This document shows positions 28,594 through 37,258 of a DNA stretch of 63,532 nucleotides, one piece after another (the first letter of the stretch is position 1; every line of letters begins with the position of its first letter). Both the position numbers and the translations under genes were made by a program. Below the pieces are notes generated by a model. It was not told the DNA's origin, did no database searches, and saw nothing but the letters and a program-made list of their open reading frames with translations. The DNA comes from Deefgea salmonis (GTDB lineage: Bacteria; Pseudomonadota; Gammaproteobacteria; Burkholderiales; Chitinibacteraceae), in NCBI RefSeq assembly GCF_020531905.1, contig NZ_JAJAWG010000014.1, positions 1-63,532 of the forward strand, read 5' to 3'.

Positions 28594-29331
28594 ATGATCT
28601 GGTTGCGCTCTATTTTGTATTGGTTGCTACTCATTATCATTACGCCGTTGTTTACCTTGTTGGCCATCGTGATTTTGCCTTTGCCAGCAGTGACGCGAAA
28701 TCAAATTATTCGCTGGTGGTCGGTGATTTTACTCAAGTGGTTACACCTGACTTGCGGGCTTAAATTTCGGGTTGAAGGCGCAGAAAACATTCCCGAAGGG
28801 CCAATGATGATTATGTGTAAACATCAATCGGCGTGGGAAACCATGGCGCTGCAATTGATTTTCCCGCCGCAAGTGTGGGTAATGAAACGCGAATTACTTA
28901 AAATGCCATTTTTTGGCTGGGCTTTGGCGACCACCTCACCGATTGCGATTGATCGTGGCCAGCGCGCTGCCGCGCAGCGGCAATTGATGGAGCAAGGTAA
29001 AGATCGTTTAGCCAAAGGCTTGTGGATTGTGATTTTTCCAGAAGGGACGCGGATTAAACCCGGTGAGCGTGGCCAATACAAACAAGGCGGCGCACGTTTA
29101 GCACTGGATTTAAATGTGCCGATTGTGCCCGTGGCGATGAATTCCGGTGAGTTTTGGCCGAAAAATTCCTTTTTAAAATGGCCGGGAGAAATCACCGTTC
29201 GCGTAGGGGCACCGATTGCTTCTGAAGGTAAAAAATCCTTAGAGCTGATTAAAGAAGTCGAAAACTGGATCGAAGGGCAGATGGACGAAATCAGCGGCCG
29301 TGGTCCGTGCTTTGAGCAGAAAAAAGCCTAG
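28594..29331 (+). CDS. plsC: 1-acyl-sn-glycerol-3-phosphate acyltransferase
   Basis: A 245-residue membrane-bound enzyme that makes phosphatidic acid. One or two N-terminal hydrophobic segments (about 5-32) precede the acyltransferase domain, with block I as HQSAWE (the HX4D/E motif) near residue 77, the IDRGQR region and block III FPEGTR near residue 149. The TAG stop lies within the terminal CCTAGGG of the mobile-looking repeat that follows, so the last residues may have been reset by its insertion. Confidence 0.93.
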   Translation: MIWLRSILYWLLLIIITPLFTLLAIVILPLPAVTRNQIIRWWSVILLKWLHLTCGLKFRVEGAENIPEGPMMIMCKHQSAWETMALQLIFPPQVWVMKRELLKMPFFGWALATTSPIAIDRGQRAAAQRQLMEQGKDRLAKGLWIVIFPEGTRIKPGERGQYKQGGARLALDLNVPIVPVAMNSGEFWPKNSFLKWPGEITVRVGAPIASEGKKSLELIKEVENWIEGQMDEISGRGPCFEQKKA

Positions 29332-29599
29332 GGTCTGTTGACGTTTGGTTTTCGGTCGCGCTGGAGCGATTTTCGCGGCAGATCAAGGCATTTTATGCGA
29401 CCAATAACCCGTTATTCGAGCATGAAATAACGCAGAGATGCCGCGAAAAGCGCCCAGCCCTTAGGGTTTGGCTGCTTTTGGCCTGACACTGCGTTGAAAA
29501 ACGCTTGCATAGAATGACTATGCCACGCGTCTTTCGCCTTGTTTCAGGCCAAAATCAGCACAAACGCGATCCGCAAACCAAACCTCAACAGGCCCTAGG
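29327..29599 (+). repeat. Structured terminal-inverted-repeat element (MITE-like), complete copy
   Basis: About 270 bases bounded by terminal inverted repeats: 29331-29355 and the reverse complement of 29571-29595 agree at 22 of 25 bases, and CCTAGGG extends both ends. The interior is two stem-loop arms. Left: 29366-29380 with 29439-29453, enclosing CGTTATT/AATAACG. Right: an 11-base perfect stem TTTTGGCCTGA (29476-29486) with TCAGGCCAAAA (29544-29554), enclosing hairpins GCGTT/AACGC and GCATAG/CTATGC. No transposase is encoded, so if mobile it would be non-autonomous. Related partial copies lie at 4000-4063, 46721-46832 and 51058-51170. Confidence 0.8.
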
Positions 29600-29606
29600 T
29601 ATTTAC

Positions 29607-30296
29607 TTGCAGTACATATTTAAAAATAGCTCTGGCGATATATCCTATCAAATTAAACGTAGCCCACGGCGACGTAGCATTGGTTTGAAAATTGATGCGC
29701 AGGGGTTAACGGTGATTTTGCCGCAAAGCGCGGCTGAACGTGAAGCCGAGCGCGTCATTGAACTCAAACTGGCATGGATTCGCGGCAAACTCGCGGTGCG
29801 GCACGATGCGCCAGCAGTCGCGCCGCCGAGCTTGTGCTGGGGGGCGAGTGCCTTGTATCTGGGCGAATCATTCATGTTGCAACCGGCATTACGCAGCCAA
29901 TTTGGCGCAGGAGTGTTGTCGCTGTGCGCAGCCAACGACGCCAAAATTGCCCCGGCTTTAATCCGTTTTTATCAGCGCTCAGCGCAAATTTATTTGGCCG
30001 AACGCGTGGGCTTGTGGTCGGAACGCATGGCGCTGCAACCCAGAAAATGGTTATTGTCATCGGCCAAAACCCGCTGGGGCAGTTGCACTGCTGCCGGTGA
30101 CATTCGTTTAAATTGGCGCTTAATGCAAGCGCCAGCCAGCGTGATTGATTATGTGGTGATTCATGAATTGGCGCATTTGGCCCAAATGAATCATTCGGCC
30201 CGCTTTTGGGCGATTGTCGCCCAAGCCTGCCCAAATTGGAAAACCGAGCGCGCTTGGCTCAAGCAGCATGCGCTGGCCTTGCTGGCTTGGGGCTAA
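29607..30296 (+). CDS. YgjP-like zinc metallopeptidase (SprT/DUF45 family)
   Basis: A 229-residue predicted metal-dependent hydrolase. The C-terminal zinc motif is HELAHLAQMNHSARFW, where HExxH is complete and the later His is the third ligand; KTRWGSC is also typical of YgjP/DUF45. The reading frame extends to 29505, but that part is read out of the preceding repeat. I therefore take the TTG at 29607, with AGG seven bases upstream at the repeat edge. Substrate is unknown. Members often sit at the end of the glyQS-gmhB-plsC block, as here. Confidence 0.85.
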   Translation: MQYIFKNSSGDISYQIKRSPRRRSIGLKIDAQGLTVILPQSAAEREAERVIELKLAWIRGKLAVRHDAPAVAPPSLCWGASALYLGESFMLQPALRSQFGAGVLSLCAANDAKIAPALIRFYQRSAQIYLAERVGLWSERMALQPRKWLLSSAKTRWGSCTAAGDIRLNWRLMQAPASVIDYVVIHELAHLAQMNHSARFWAIVAQACPNWKTERAWLKQHALALLAWG

Positions 30297-30456
30297 TGAT
30301 TTTTTTAAATAAGACTTAAATCATCACTCAGCAGCGCAATTGAGTATCGGTTTCAGCGTTTTATTTCCTTATTATTTTTCATTTTAATATTTTAAATGTG
30401 TTTCGAAGGCGGCGCTGTTCGGCTCAATCGCAAAGCACTAACCGCCCATTGACTGA

Positions 30457-30744
30457 CTATTGGTCTTTGAGTGGCATCACTTGAACGGTTGTTTGTGGCG
30501 GTGTTGAGACTTGGGTATTGCTCGCAGGCTTGGATGCACTCATTGCGTCGATTGCCATACCCCCAGCAGCCACCGTTCCGGTTGCGACCATTTTAGTCGC
30601 ATCATAAGCCAGGCCAACGGCGCTGGTGGTCACGCCAACAGCAACTGAGCCAACTAAAGCAGCAGTCGTCACCACGGCACAACCATTGAGTAATAAGGCC
30701 AAGATTAGGACGACGGGTAATTTAAACACTCGATATTCCGACAT
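30457..30744 (-). CDS. Small lipoprotein
   Basis: A 95-residue protein with a signal peptide and lipobox LLNGC (Cys at about residue 22). The mature part is an Ala/Gly/Val-rich stretch (VGSVAVGVTTSAVGLAYDATKMV), resembling short glycine-zipper-like lipoproteins, then a Ser/Thr/Pro/Gln tail. No function can be assigned. Confidence 0.75.
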   Translation of the reverse strand: MSEYRVFKLPVVLILALLLNGCAVVTTAALVGSVAVGVTTSAVGLAYDATKMVATGTVAAGGMAIDAMSASKPASNTQVSTPPQTTVQVMPLKDQ

Positions 30745-30998
30745 CGTTAGAAAGGCATGGATTGTCGACGACTTGATGCGATTCGTCGAGATAAAAAAGC
30801 ATTCAGTTAAATCATGGATGGGAGTAGATATTGCTGGGTAGATCTGGTTTAATCCATTGCGATTGATTTTAATGCTCGCAGCTTAAATCATTGGCAACGA
30901 TGCCTTGCTAAACAATAATCATTTTTTATTTAGCGATTTAATCGAATTTATTCAAATTCCCCAGTTTTGTTTGCGTAGAATTAAGCGTTTAGGTAAGA

Positions 30999-31955
30999 AT
31001 GAAAAAAATTCTGATTGCAAAACTCACCTCGCTGGGTGATATTTTATTTGTCATGCCAATGATTAGTGATATTCGATATCATTTTCCTGACGTACAGATT
31101 GATTGGATGGTGGATGCCCAATTTGCTGAATTACCGGCCATGCATCCGGCAATTCATCGCGTGATTACTGTGCCTTTACGCGGCTATAAGCGTAAATCAA
31201 TCCGGCAAAATTGGCATGGCATTCAATCGGCAATTGGGCAATTGCGTCTTGAGCATTATGATGTCATTTTAGATTGTCATGGCATGATTAAATCGGCGTT
31301 ATTGAGTCAAGCGGCTAAAGCCAAGCTAATTATTGGGCCGCCGGATTATCGTTTAGGCGAAAACGCCGCACGCTGGGCTTATCATCGGCAAGTGGTTCCC
31401 GATGCCAATTTAACCGCTGTGGCTTGGTATCGCAGCTACGCCGCTTTAGCGCTGAATTATTCAATTGAAACTGAAATTAATTTTGGTCTGCAAGCGGATG
31501 AATGCTTGCCGACATGGATGCCGGCCAATCGTCCGTATGTGATGTGTTTTCATGCCGCGTCCAAGGCTGAAAAAACCTGGCCAGTGGCGCAATGGCTGGC
31601 GGTATTGCAGGCCTTAGAGCAGCAGGGCGTGATGGCGATTTTGCCATGGGGCACCGAGGGCGAATATACGGTGGCTCAGCAATTGGCAGCGGGGCTAACG
31701 CTGGCGATGGTGCCGCCAAAACTCACCATTGCACAGATTGCCAGCTTGATTCGCCATGCCGACTGGTCGATTGGGGTGGATACCGGCATGACGCATTTGG
31801 CTGAAAACATGGGCCGTGCCACCATTGCGCTGTATACGCAAACCGATTCGGCCAGCTATCACCCGGTATGGAATAGCCAAGCGCATTCTTTGGGTGGGCA
31901 AGGGGTGGTACCACAAGCAAAACAAGTGTTGGCTATTATGGGTATTGCTGCCTAA
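30999..31955 (+). CDS. waaC: Lipopolysaccharide heptosyltransferase I
   Basis: A 318-residue GT-B, family 9 glycosyltransferase that adds the first L,D-heptose to Kdo2-lipid A at the inner membrane. It starts with the ILIAKLTSLGDILFVMP motif; the C-terminal ADP-heptose site is marked by HAASKAEKTWP, SIGVDTGMTHLA and PWGTEGE. The order of motifs and length point to WaaC rather than WaaF. AGGTAAGA precedes the start. It is alone, not in a core-oligosaccharide cluster. Confidence 0.9.
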   Translation: MKKILIAKLTSLGDILFVMPMISDIRYHFPDVQIDWMVDAQFAELPAMHPAIHRVITVPLRGYKRKSIRQNWHGIQSAIGQLRLEHYDVILDCHGMIKSALLSQAAKAKLIIGPPDYRLGENAARWAYHRQVVPDANLTAVAWYRSYAALALNYSIETEINFGLQADECLPTWMPANRPYVMCFHAASKAEKTWPVAQWLAVLQALEQQGVMAILPWGTEGEYTVAQQLAAGLTLAMVPPKLTIAQIASLIRHADWSIGVDTGMTHLAENMGRATIALYTQTDSASYHPVWNSQAHSLGGQGVVPQAKQVLAIMGIAA

Positions 31956-31986
31956 GCTCGATACTTGCTAGCTTAGACGGTAATAC

Positions 31987-33309
31987 TCATCTCCCCATGC
32001 CGCCGACTTGCTGTGCTAAATAAGTGGCGTAGTTGTCGGTCATGCCGCCAATAAAGTCCAGCACTCGCCGGTAGGCTTCGATTAAAGGCCATTCTTTTTT
32101 CGGCGCGTTGTAATCCATTAAATCGAGCACTCGGCGCATGCGAAACGGCATTTCGGCGCTGACGTGTTGCTCGTAGGCCGCGGTGCAAAAAGCACTGAGT
32201 AAGATTTCTAAGCAGGTAAATGAGCCGACTTCGATTTCAATTTTGCGTCGTTCGTTAAATATCCGGTCGCGCGCCAGTTGCTTGGCCTCGGCCAGCCCCA
32301 AACGCATGCTCGGCGGGCAATCATTGAGTAAATCGCCTTGGTAAGTGCCAGCCATAATCCGGTCATAGTGTGTCATAAAGGTGGCGGCCACATCGCGAAT
32401 ACAGCGATCAATGGCTTTGCCGCGCAGTAATGAAATTTTGCGCCGGGTGGATGGCGCAGCCGCGACTTCGAGTTGCAACAGACTGGTTTCGCCGCCGCAA
32501 ATCTTCATCAATAGCGGCTCAACGGTTTCGAACGGTAGTGTGCCGATTTCAATGCCGTCTTCTAAATCCAAAATGGCATAGCAAATATCGTCGGCCGCTT
32601 CCATTAAATACGACAGCGGGTGGCGCGCCCATTTATTGGCTGCGATTAAAGGCAGGCCAAGCTCGGCGGCGATGTGTTCTAAGAGATTCAGCTCGGATTG
32701 ATAGCAGCTAAATTTGCCTTTTTGTCCTGCATCTTCACTCGTCCATGGGTATTTGAGCGTGGTGCCCAGCGTGGCGTAGGTGAGGCGCAGACCACCATCA
32801 AAACGATGGTTTTCGAGCTGGGTAATGATGCGAAAACCTTGGGCATTGCCCTCATAAGTCATCAAATCACGGCGCTCGGCAGCGGTGAGCGTTTGCATTA
32901 AATACGCTTGCTCGGGGCGACGAAACCAGTCACGAATGGCGTATTCGCCCGCGTGACCAAAAGGGGGATTGCCGATGTCGTGCGCCAAGCACGCCGCTTG
33001 TACGATGCCGCCTAAATCATAAGGACTAATTTGACTGGGGAGTTGTCCTTGCAGTTGCTCACCGATGAGCACGCCCAAGCTGCGCCCGACGCAAGCGACT
33101 TCAATGCTATGGGTGAGGCGTGTATGGACGTGATCGTTTTCGGTCATCGGATGCACTTGGGTTTTGCGGCCCATGCGGCGAAAGGGCGAGCAAAACACAA
33201 TACGGTCGTGATCTTTATGGTAATTGCTGCGCCCGGCTTCAAAGTCAGGTAGGCGACCGTCTTGGACTCCCAGACGGTTGGCCGAGAGGAGTTGTTGCCA
33301 GTTCATCAT
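31987..33309 (-). CDS. dgt: Deoxyguanosinetriphosphate triphosphohydrolase
   Basis: A 440-residue HD-superfamily enzyme that splits dGTP to deoxyguanosine and triphosphate. The metal site is formed by HTRLTHSIEV (about 85-94), the HD pair in LAHDIGNPPFGHAGE (about 133-147) and a later Asp in ADDICYAILDLEDG. Its start overlaps the stop of the EAL-domain gene by four bases (ATGA), so both are coupled. Confidence 0.92.
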   Translation of the reverse strand: MMNWQQLLSANRLGVQDGRLPDFEAGRSNYHKDHDRIVFCSPFRRMGRKTQVHPMTENDHVHTRLTHSIEVACVGRSLGVLIGEQLQGQLPSQISPYDLGGIVQAACLAHDIGNPPFGHAGEYAIRDWFRRPEQAYLMQTLTAAERRDLMTYEGNAQGFRIITQLENHRFDGGLRLTYATLGTTLKYPWTSEDAGQKGKFSCYQSELNLLEHIAAELGLPLIAANKWARHPLSYLMEAADDICYAILDLEDGIEIGTLPFETVEPLLMKICGGETSLLQLEVAAAPSTRRKISLLRGKAIDRCIRDVAATFMTHYDRIMAGTYQGDLLNDCPPSMRLGLAEAKQLARDRIFNERRKIEIEVGSFTCLEILLSAFCTAAYEQHVSAEMPFRMRRVLDLMDYNAPKKEWPLIEAYRRVLDFIGGMTDNYATYLAQQVGGMGR

Positions 33310-34562
33310 GCGGCTTGCTCCATAGATTGGATATAGGTTTTAAACGCCGAGAGCGTTAATGGGCGGCTGTAGTAAAACCCTTGTATCGTATCGCATTGAT
33401 GGTGTTGTAAAAATGCGGCGGTTACAGCGTCTTCGACGCCTTCGGCGACGACGGTTAACTCAAGGCGATGCGCGAGTTCAATCATGCTTTGCACAATGGC
33501 GGCGTCTTTGTCGCAATGGGCCATCGATTGAATAAAGCTGCGATCAATTTTAAGTTCATCAATCGGCAGTCGTCTTAAATAGGCTAAAGACGAATAGCCC
33601 GTGCCAAAGTCATCTAAAGACAATTGGCAGCCCATGCTTTTTAGCTGTTCTAATTGTTTGAGTGCGGCGTCAATATCAGCGATTAACGCGGATTCGGTGA
33701 TCTCTAACACAAGGGTATTGGCTGGTATGCCCCATATTTCAAGCGCGTTGGCGATATACATCGCTAAATTTTTGTCGGCTAAATTACTTGGACAAAGATT
33801 AAGACTCATACTACCGCGATACCCTTCGCTGCGCAGCACGGCAAATTGCCGCAAACCCGATTGAATCACCCAGCGAGTCAGCGTGTCCATTAAGCCCAGA
33901 TGTTCAGCGACTTCAACGATTTGATCGGGTGGCACTTGTCCTAAGACGGCATCATCCCAGCGTAATAAAATTTCAGCCCCAACAATTTGCAGACTTTGGC
34001 CATTGATTTGCGCTTGAAATACTAAATGAAAGCGATTTTGTGCCAATGCTTCGCGTAACGGCGCTTCGAGCCGTGCCAGCTGTTGCCCGAGCCAATCGCG
34101 GCTTGGGTCATAAACGCCAATCTGATCTTGTGCAAAATCCCGCGCCGCGATTCGGGCAGAGTTGAGTAAATCCGGCATGTTTTCGCCATGCTCGGGATAA
34201 AGCGCAATGCCGATATGCGGATGCAAATGCTGCTGGGTGGCAGGCGCTTCGCTTAATAAATACTGCGCACGATTGGCGGCCAATAGGGCATGGCTGATCC
34301 CGGCGATATTGGGAATTAACAAACCCAGCGTTTGATGGTCAATATGAAATAATTGATCGTTGTCGCGCAGCATGGTGCGTAAAGCCGTGGCCATTTGTGC
34401 GACAACGGCGCTTTGTTTGGGGCGGTGAGGGCGATGGCGAACTTCGATATGCAAAATGCCGCAATAACGCCCGCTATCGGTGTGGGCGAGCGCGACGCTC
34501 AGTCGCTGGATGTGGCGAGTTTCGATCTCGTTAAGATCATCAATAAAAGCTGTTGTTGGCAT
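33306..34562 (-). CDS. EAL-domain c-di-GMP phosphodiesterase with degenerate GGDEF
   Basis: A 418-residue cytoplasmic protein. Residues about 20-150 resemble a GGDEF fold but have no GG(D/E)EF signature, so it is probably not a cyclase. The EAL domain (about 165-410) keeps the catalytic set: E197 in AEILLRW, the glutamate of ITESALI, the LDDFGTGYSSL loop, the lysine of ELKIDRSF and the glutamate of VAEGVED. Hydrolysis of c-di-GMP to pGpG is therefore likely. It is 12 bases behind the HD-GYP-like gene and coupled to dgt. Confidence 0.9.
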   Translation of the reverse strand: MPTTAFIDDLNEIETRHIQRLSVALAHTDSGRYCGILHIEVRHRPHRPKQSAVVAQMATALRTMLRDNDQLFHIDHQTLGLLIPNIAGISHALLAANRAQYLLSEAPATQQHLHPHIGIALYPEHGENMPDLLNSARIAARDFAQDQIGVYDPSRDWLGQQLARLEAPLREALAQNRFHLVFQAQINGQSLQIVGAEILLRWDDAVLGQVPPDQIVEVAEHLGLMDTLTRWVIQSGLRQFAVLRSEGYRGSMSLNLCPSNLADKNLAMYIANALEIWGIPANTLVLEITESALIADIDAALKQLEQLKSMGCQLSLDDFGTGYSSLAYLRRLPIDELKIDRSFIQSMAHCDKDAAIVQSMIELAHRLELTVVAEGVEDAVTAAFLQHHQCDTIQGFYYSRPLTLSAFKTYIQSMEQAA

Positions 34563-34574
34563 CGGAATGGATTT

Positions 34575-35945
34575 TTAATCCAAAAAAAACTCACGAGGAT
34601 CGATTTGATGCGCTCCACGCGGCAATTCTCGGCGAATATTGATCGGCAAACCACTGGGCAAGCTTGGATTGGTAATCAAGTCAAGGCTGTGCGGTTTGGC
34701 ATAAGGGTGTTTGTCTGGCCCTAAAATAATTAGCAATTTGGGTTTGAGGCGCCGTACGCGATTTTGGCCAATCACAATGCCCACTTCGCCGGTCGATAGC
34801 TCGACCAAAGTGCCAACGTGGAAAATCCCCACGCATTGTGAGAACTGCTCAATCAGTGCCGGATGAAAATAGCGTTCGCTCCACTTGTACATCAATTGCA
34901 AAGCTTCGTGGGCTGATTTGGCGTTGGAATAGCTGCGATCGCTAGTGAGCGCGGTAAAACAATCCACAATGCCTGCCATACTGGCAAACATCCCAATGCG
35001 CTCGGCTTTGAGTCCCAGTGGATAACCGCTGCCATCATAGCGTTCGTGGTGGCGCGCCACCATATCAAACACATCAATTGGAATGCCTTCCATTTGCGAC
35101 AAAATATCTAAGCTGTGATTCACATGCGTTTTCATCAGCATAAATTCGCCCGGGGTATAACGCCCCGTGCGGGTTAATAATTCAGGCGGCAAGCGCATCT
35201 TGCCCACGTCGAGCATTAAACCGGCCATGCCCAAGCTTTGTAATTCGGCGCGCGGATAGCCCAAATGACGACCAAAAGCGAGTAAATACACCGCCGAATC
35301 AATCGAATGGGCGTAAGTATATTGATCGCGATCTTTCAGTTGCGTTAGCCAAAGCAGGGCATTGGGATTGCGAATAATTGAGCCGACTAAATCGGAAACG
35401 ACTTCATTAATTTCTTCAACGCGTGGCTGCAAGTCCTGGCGAACCGCCTCCATTAAACTAAACACCAAACGCTGTGCGGTTTGATGCGAGCTGCTGGCGG
35501 TTTTGATTTCTTGTTCAACTGCAGCAGTGTCATCGTAAATGACAATCTCAGTGCTGAGCGATGGATCTTTGCTGTGAGAGTCGGCGCTATTGGATGATTG
35601 CTGACGCCAGTTTGAAAATAGTCTACGCAGTTCTCGTAGAATATTTAATTTGTCCTTTCGCTGTTCTTCGCGAGACGCCGCTGAAATTAACGGACTATGC
35701 TGAGCGTGTCGGCTAGATTCGTGGATTGTTGACGGTGCGAGTAAAGACGTCCACTGCGCAATCCCGCCAACAGAGCGATTCAGATCTAGCGTAATGTGTT
35801 CACAGTAATCATGAAGTAATTCGATTTGCTGCAGACTTTCAATTAAAAAGCCTTGCATTAAAAACGGTGTATCCAGCCAAGGGCGATCCAGCTCGCTGAC
35901 GAAATGCCCCAACTGTAGCTTGACAATAGGAATACGAATTTCCAC
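34575..35945 (-). CDS. HD-GYP-like protein with DUF3391 domain, HD histidine replaced
   Basis: A 456-residue protein. The N-terminal DUF3391 domain covers about 1-60, a variable linker 65-195, and the HD-GYP domain about 200-390, with HHERYDGSGYPLGLKAERIG at 299-318. The canonical HD dyad reads LMLDVGKMRLP, with Leu245 in place of histidine and Asp246 kept; His213, His274 and His299/300 remain. Metal binding must differ from canonical c-di-GMP hydrolases, so activity is uncertain; sensing or a different chemistry are alternatives. First gene of the c-di-GMP/dgt unit. Confidence 0.87.
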   Translation of the reverse strand: MEIRIPIVKLQLGHFVSELDRPWLDTPFLMQGFLIESLQQIELLHDYCEHITLDLNRSVGGIAQWTSLLAPSTIHESSRHAQHSPLISAASREEQRKDKLNILRELRRLFSNWRQQSSNSADSHSKDPSLSTEIVIYDDTAAVEQEIKTASSSHQTAQRLVFSLMEAVRQDLQPRVEEINEVVSDLVGSIIRNPNALLWLTQLKDRDQYTYAHSIDSAVYLLAFGRHLGYPRAELQSLGMAGLMLDVGKMRLPPELLTRTGRYTPGEFMLMKTHVNHSLDILSQMEGIPIDVFDMVARHHERYDGSGYPLGLKAERIGMFASMAGIVDCFTALTSDRSYSNAKSAHEALQLMYKWSERYFHPALIEQFSQCVGIFHVGTLVELSTGEVGIVIGQNRVRRLKPKLLIILGPDKHPYAKPHSLDLITNPSLPSGLPINIRRELPRGAHQIDPREFFLD

Positions 35946-36086
35946 TTACGAACCCATGCCGACAGAGATAATCGGGTTAATTATATGCGCTCTGCATTCA
36001 TTGCTTGCTGGATTCCGGCAAAAACTGTGTTTTTGCTGAAATGATGCTGCCACAATGCGACATTTGTTGTCAGCATTGCTTTATTT

Positions 36087-36100
36087 CATCGATATCGATG
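36087..36100. promoter_or_regulatory. 14-base palindrome upstream of potA
   Basis: CATCGATATCGATG is a perfect palindrome 67 bases before the potA start, in the 220-base spacer between the divergent HD-GYP-like gene and the polyamine operon. A regulator site is possible, but short palindromes of this kind also occur by chance. Confidence 0.35.
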
Positions 36101-36166
36101 CAGTATTGGTCGCCCCTCTGGGCGTTATCTTGTTAAAATATACGGCTAATTGTATAGAGGATGATC

Positions 36167-37255
36167 ATGGCATTGCTGGAGATCCGTGATGTAGTAAAAC
36201 AATTTGGTGATTTTACTGCAGTGAACCACGTGAGTTTGTCCGTTGAAGCGGGTGAGTTTTTTACGCTATTGGGGCCATCGGGCTGCGGAAAAACGACGCT
36301 ATTGCGGATGTTGGCGGGTTTTGAACAGCCCGATTCCGGTGAAATTATTCTGGATGGCGTCAATGTGGCGGGGGTTCCTCCCGAGAAGCGCCCGGTGCAT
36401 ACCGTATTTCAAAATTACGCTTTATTCCCACATATGACCGTGGCGCAAAATATTGCTTTTCCACTCAAAATGGCCAATGTGCCCAGTGAAGAGCTAAAAC
36501 AGCGCGTAGCGGAAGTCTTAGAAGACGTGCAATTAACGCCTTTTGCTCAGCGTTTTCCGCATGAAATGTCAGGTGGCCAGCGTCAACGCGTCGCCATTGC
36601 CCGCGCCTTGGTCAATCGCCCGCGCTTATTATTACTTGACGAGCCATTGTCGGCGCTGGATGCTAAATTACGCGAAGAAATGCAAATTGAATTAATTAAT
36701 TTGCAAAAAGAAGTCGGCATTACTTTTGTGTATGTCACCCATGACCAAGGTGAAGCTTTGGCCTTATCGCATCGAATTGCGGTGATGAATAAAGGGCAGG
36801 TGGCGCAGCTGGATGTACCTGAAGTCATTTACAGCCATCCGAAAAGCCGCTTTGTCGCTGATTTTATCGGTCAATGCAATTTGCTCGACGGCACGATTGT
36901 TGCCATTGGCCATGATCGAATGCAAGTTGAAATTGCGGGCGTTGGCATTGCCGAAACATTATTACTGCCCGATGCCACAGTGGGTCAAAAAGGCACGCTC
37001 ACTCTTCGTCCAGAAAAAATCAAACTTGCTGCGAGCTTGCCATTGGATGTGACCGATGAAGTGCATTTCAAAGGCAAAGTGCACGATTGCTTATATTTGG
37101 GCGATGTGACGATTTATGTCATTGAATTAGAAAATGGTATTTTAGTCGAAACCATGTTGCCGAATTCTGCGCCAGGGCGGGCAAAATTCTTTGATGATAA
37201 TGATTTGGTTGAATTGGCATGGCGTTATGACGCTGGCCATTTTATTTTGAGTTAA
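36167..37255 (+). CDS. potA: Spermidine/putrescine ABC transporter ATP-binding protein
   Basis: A 362-residue ABC ATPase for polyamine uptake. Walker A GPSGCGKTT, the Q-loop at FQNYALF, the signature MSGGQRQRVAIARAL, Walker B LLLLDEPLSALD and the H-loop in VTHDQGEAL are intact, and a TOBE-type regulatory domain occupies about 280-360. The ATG at 36167 is placed six bases behind GAGG; the ATG at 36161 is too close. It begins potABCD. Confidence 0.95.
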   Translation: MALLEIRDVVKQFGDFTAVNHVSLSVEAGEFFTLLGPSGCGKTTLLRMLAGFEQPDSGEIILDGVNVAGVPPEKRPVHTVFQNYALFPHMTVAQNIAFPLKMANVPSEELKQRVAEVLEDVQLTPFAQRFPHEMSGGQRQRVAIARALVNRPRLLLLDEPLSALDAKLREEMQIELINLQKEVGITFVYVTHDQGEALALSHRIAVMNKGQVAQLDVPEVIYSHPKSRFVADFIGQCNLLDGTIVAIGHDRMQVEIAGVGIAETLLLPDATVGQKGTLTLRPEKIKLAASLPLDVTDEVHFKGKVHDCLYLGDVTIYVIELENGILVETMLPNSAPGRAKFFDDNDLVELAWRYDAGHFILS

Positions 37256-37258
37256 GCG

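Noticed and set aside
28506-28763. 85-codon frame overlapping plsC
   Set aside because: Overlaps the conserved plsC coding region in another frame and has no family resemblance.
29505-29606. N-terminal extension of the YgjP-like protein
   Set aside because: These codons lie inside the structured repeat, including two perfect hairpins, so they are not ancestral coding sequence.
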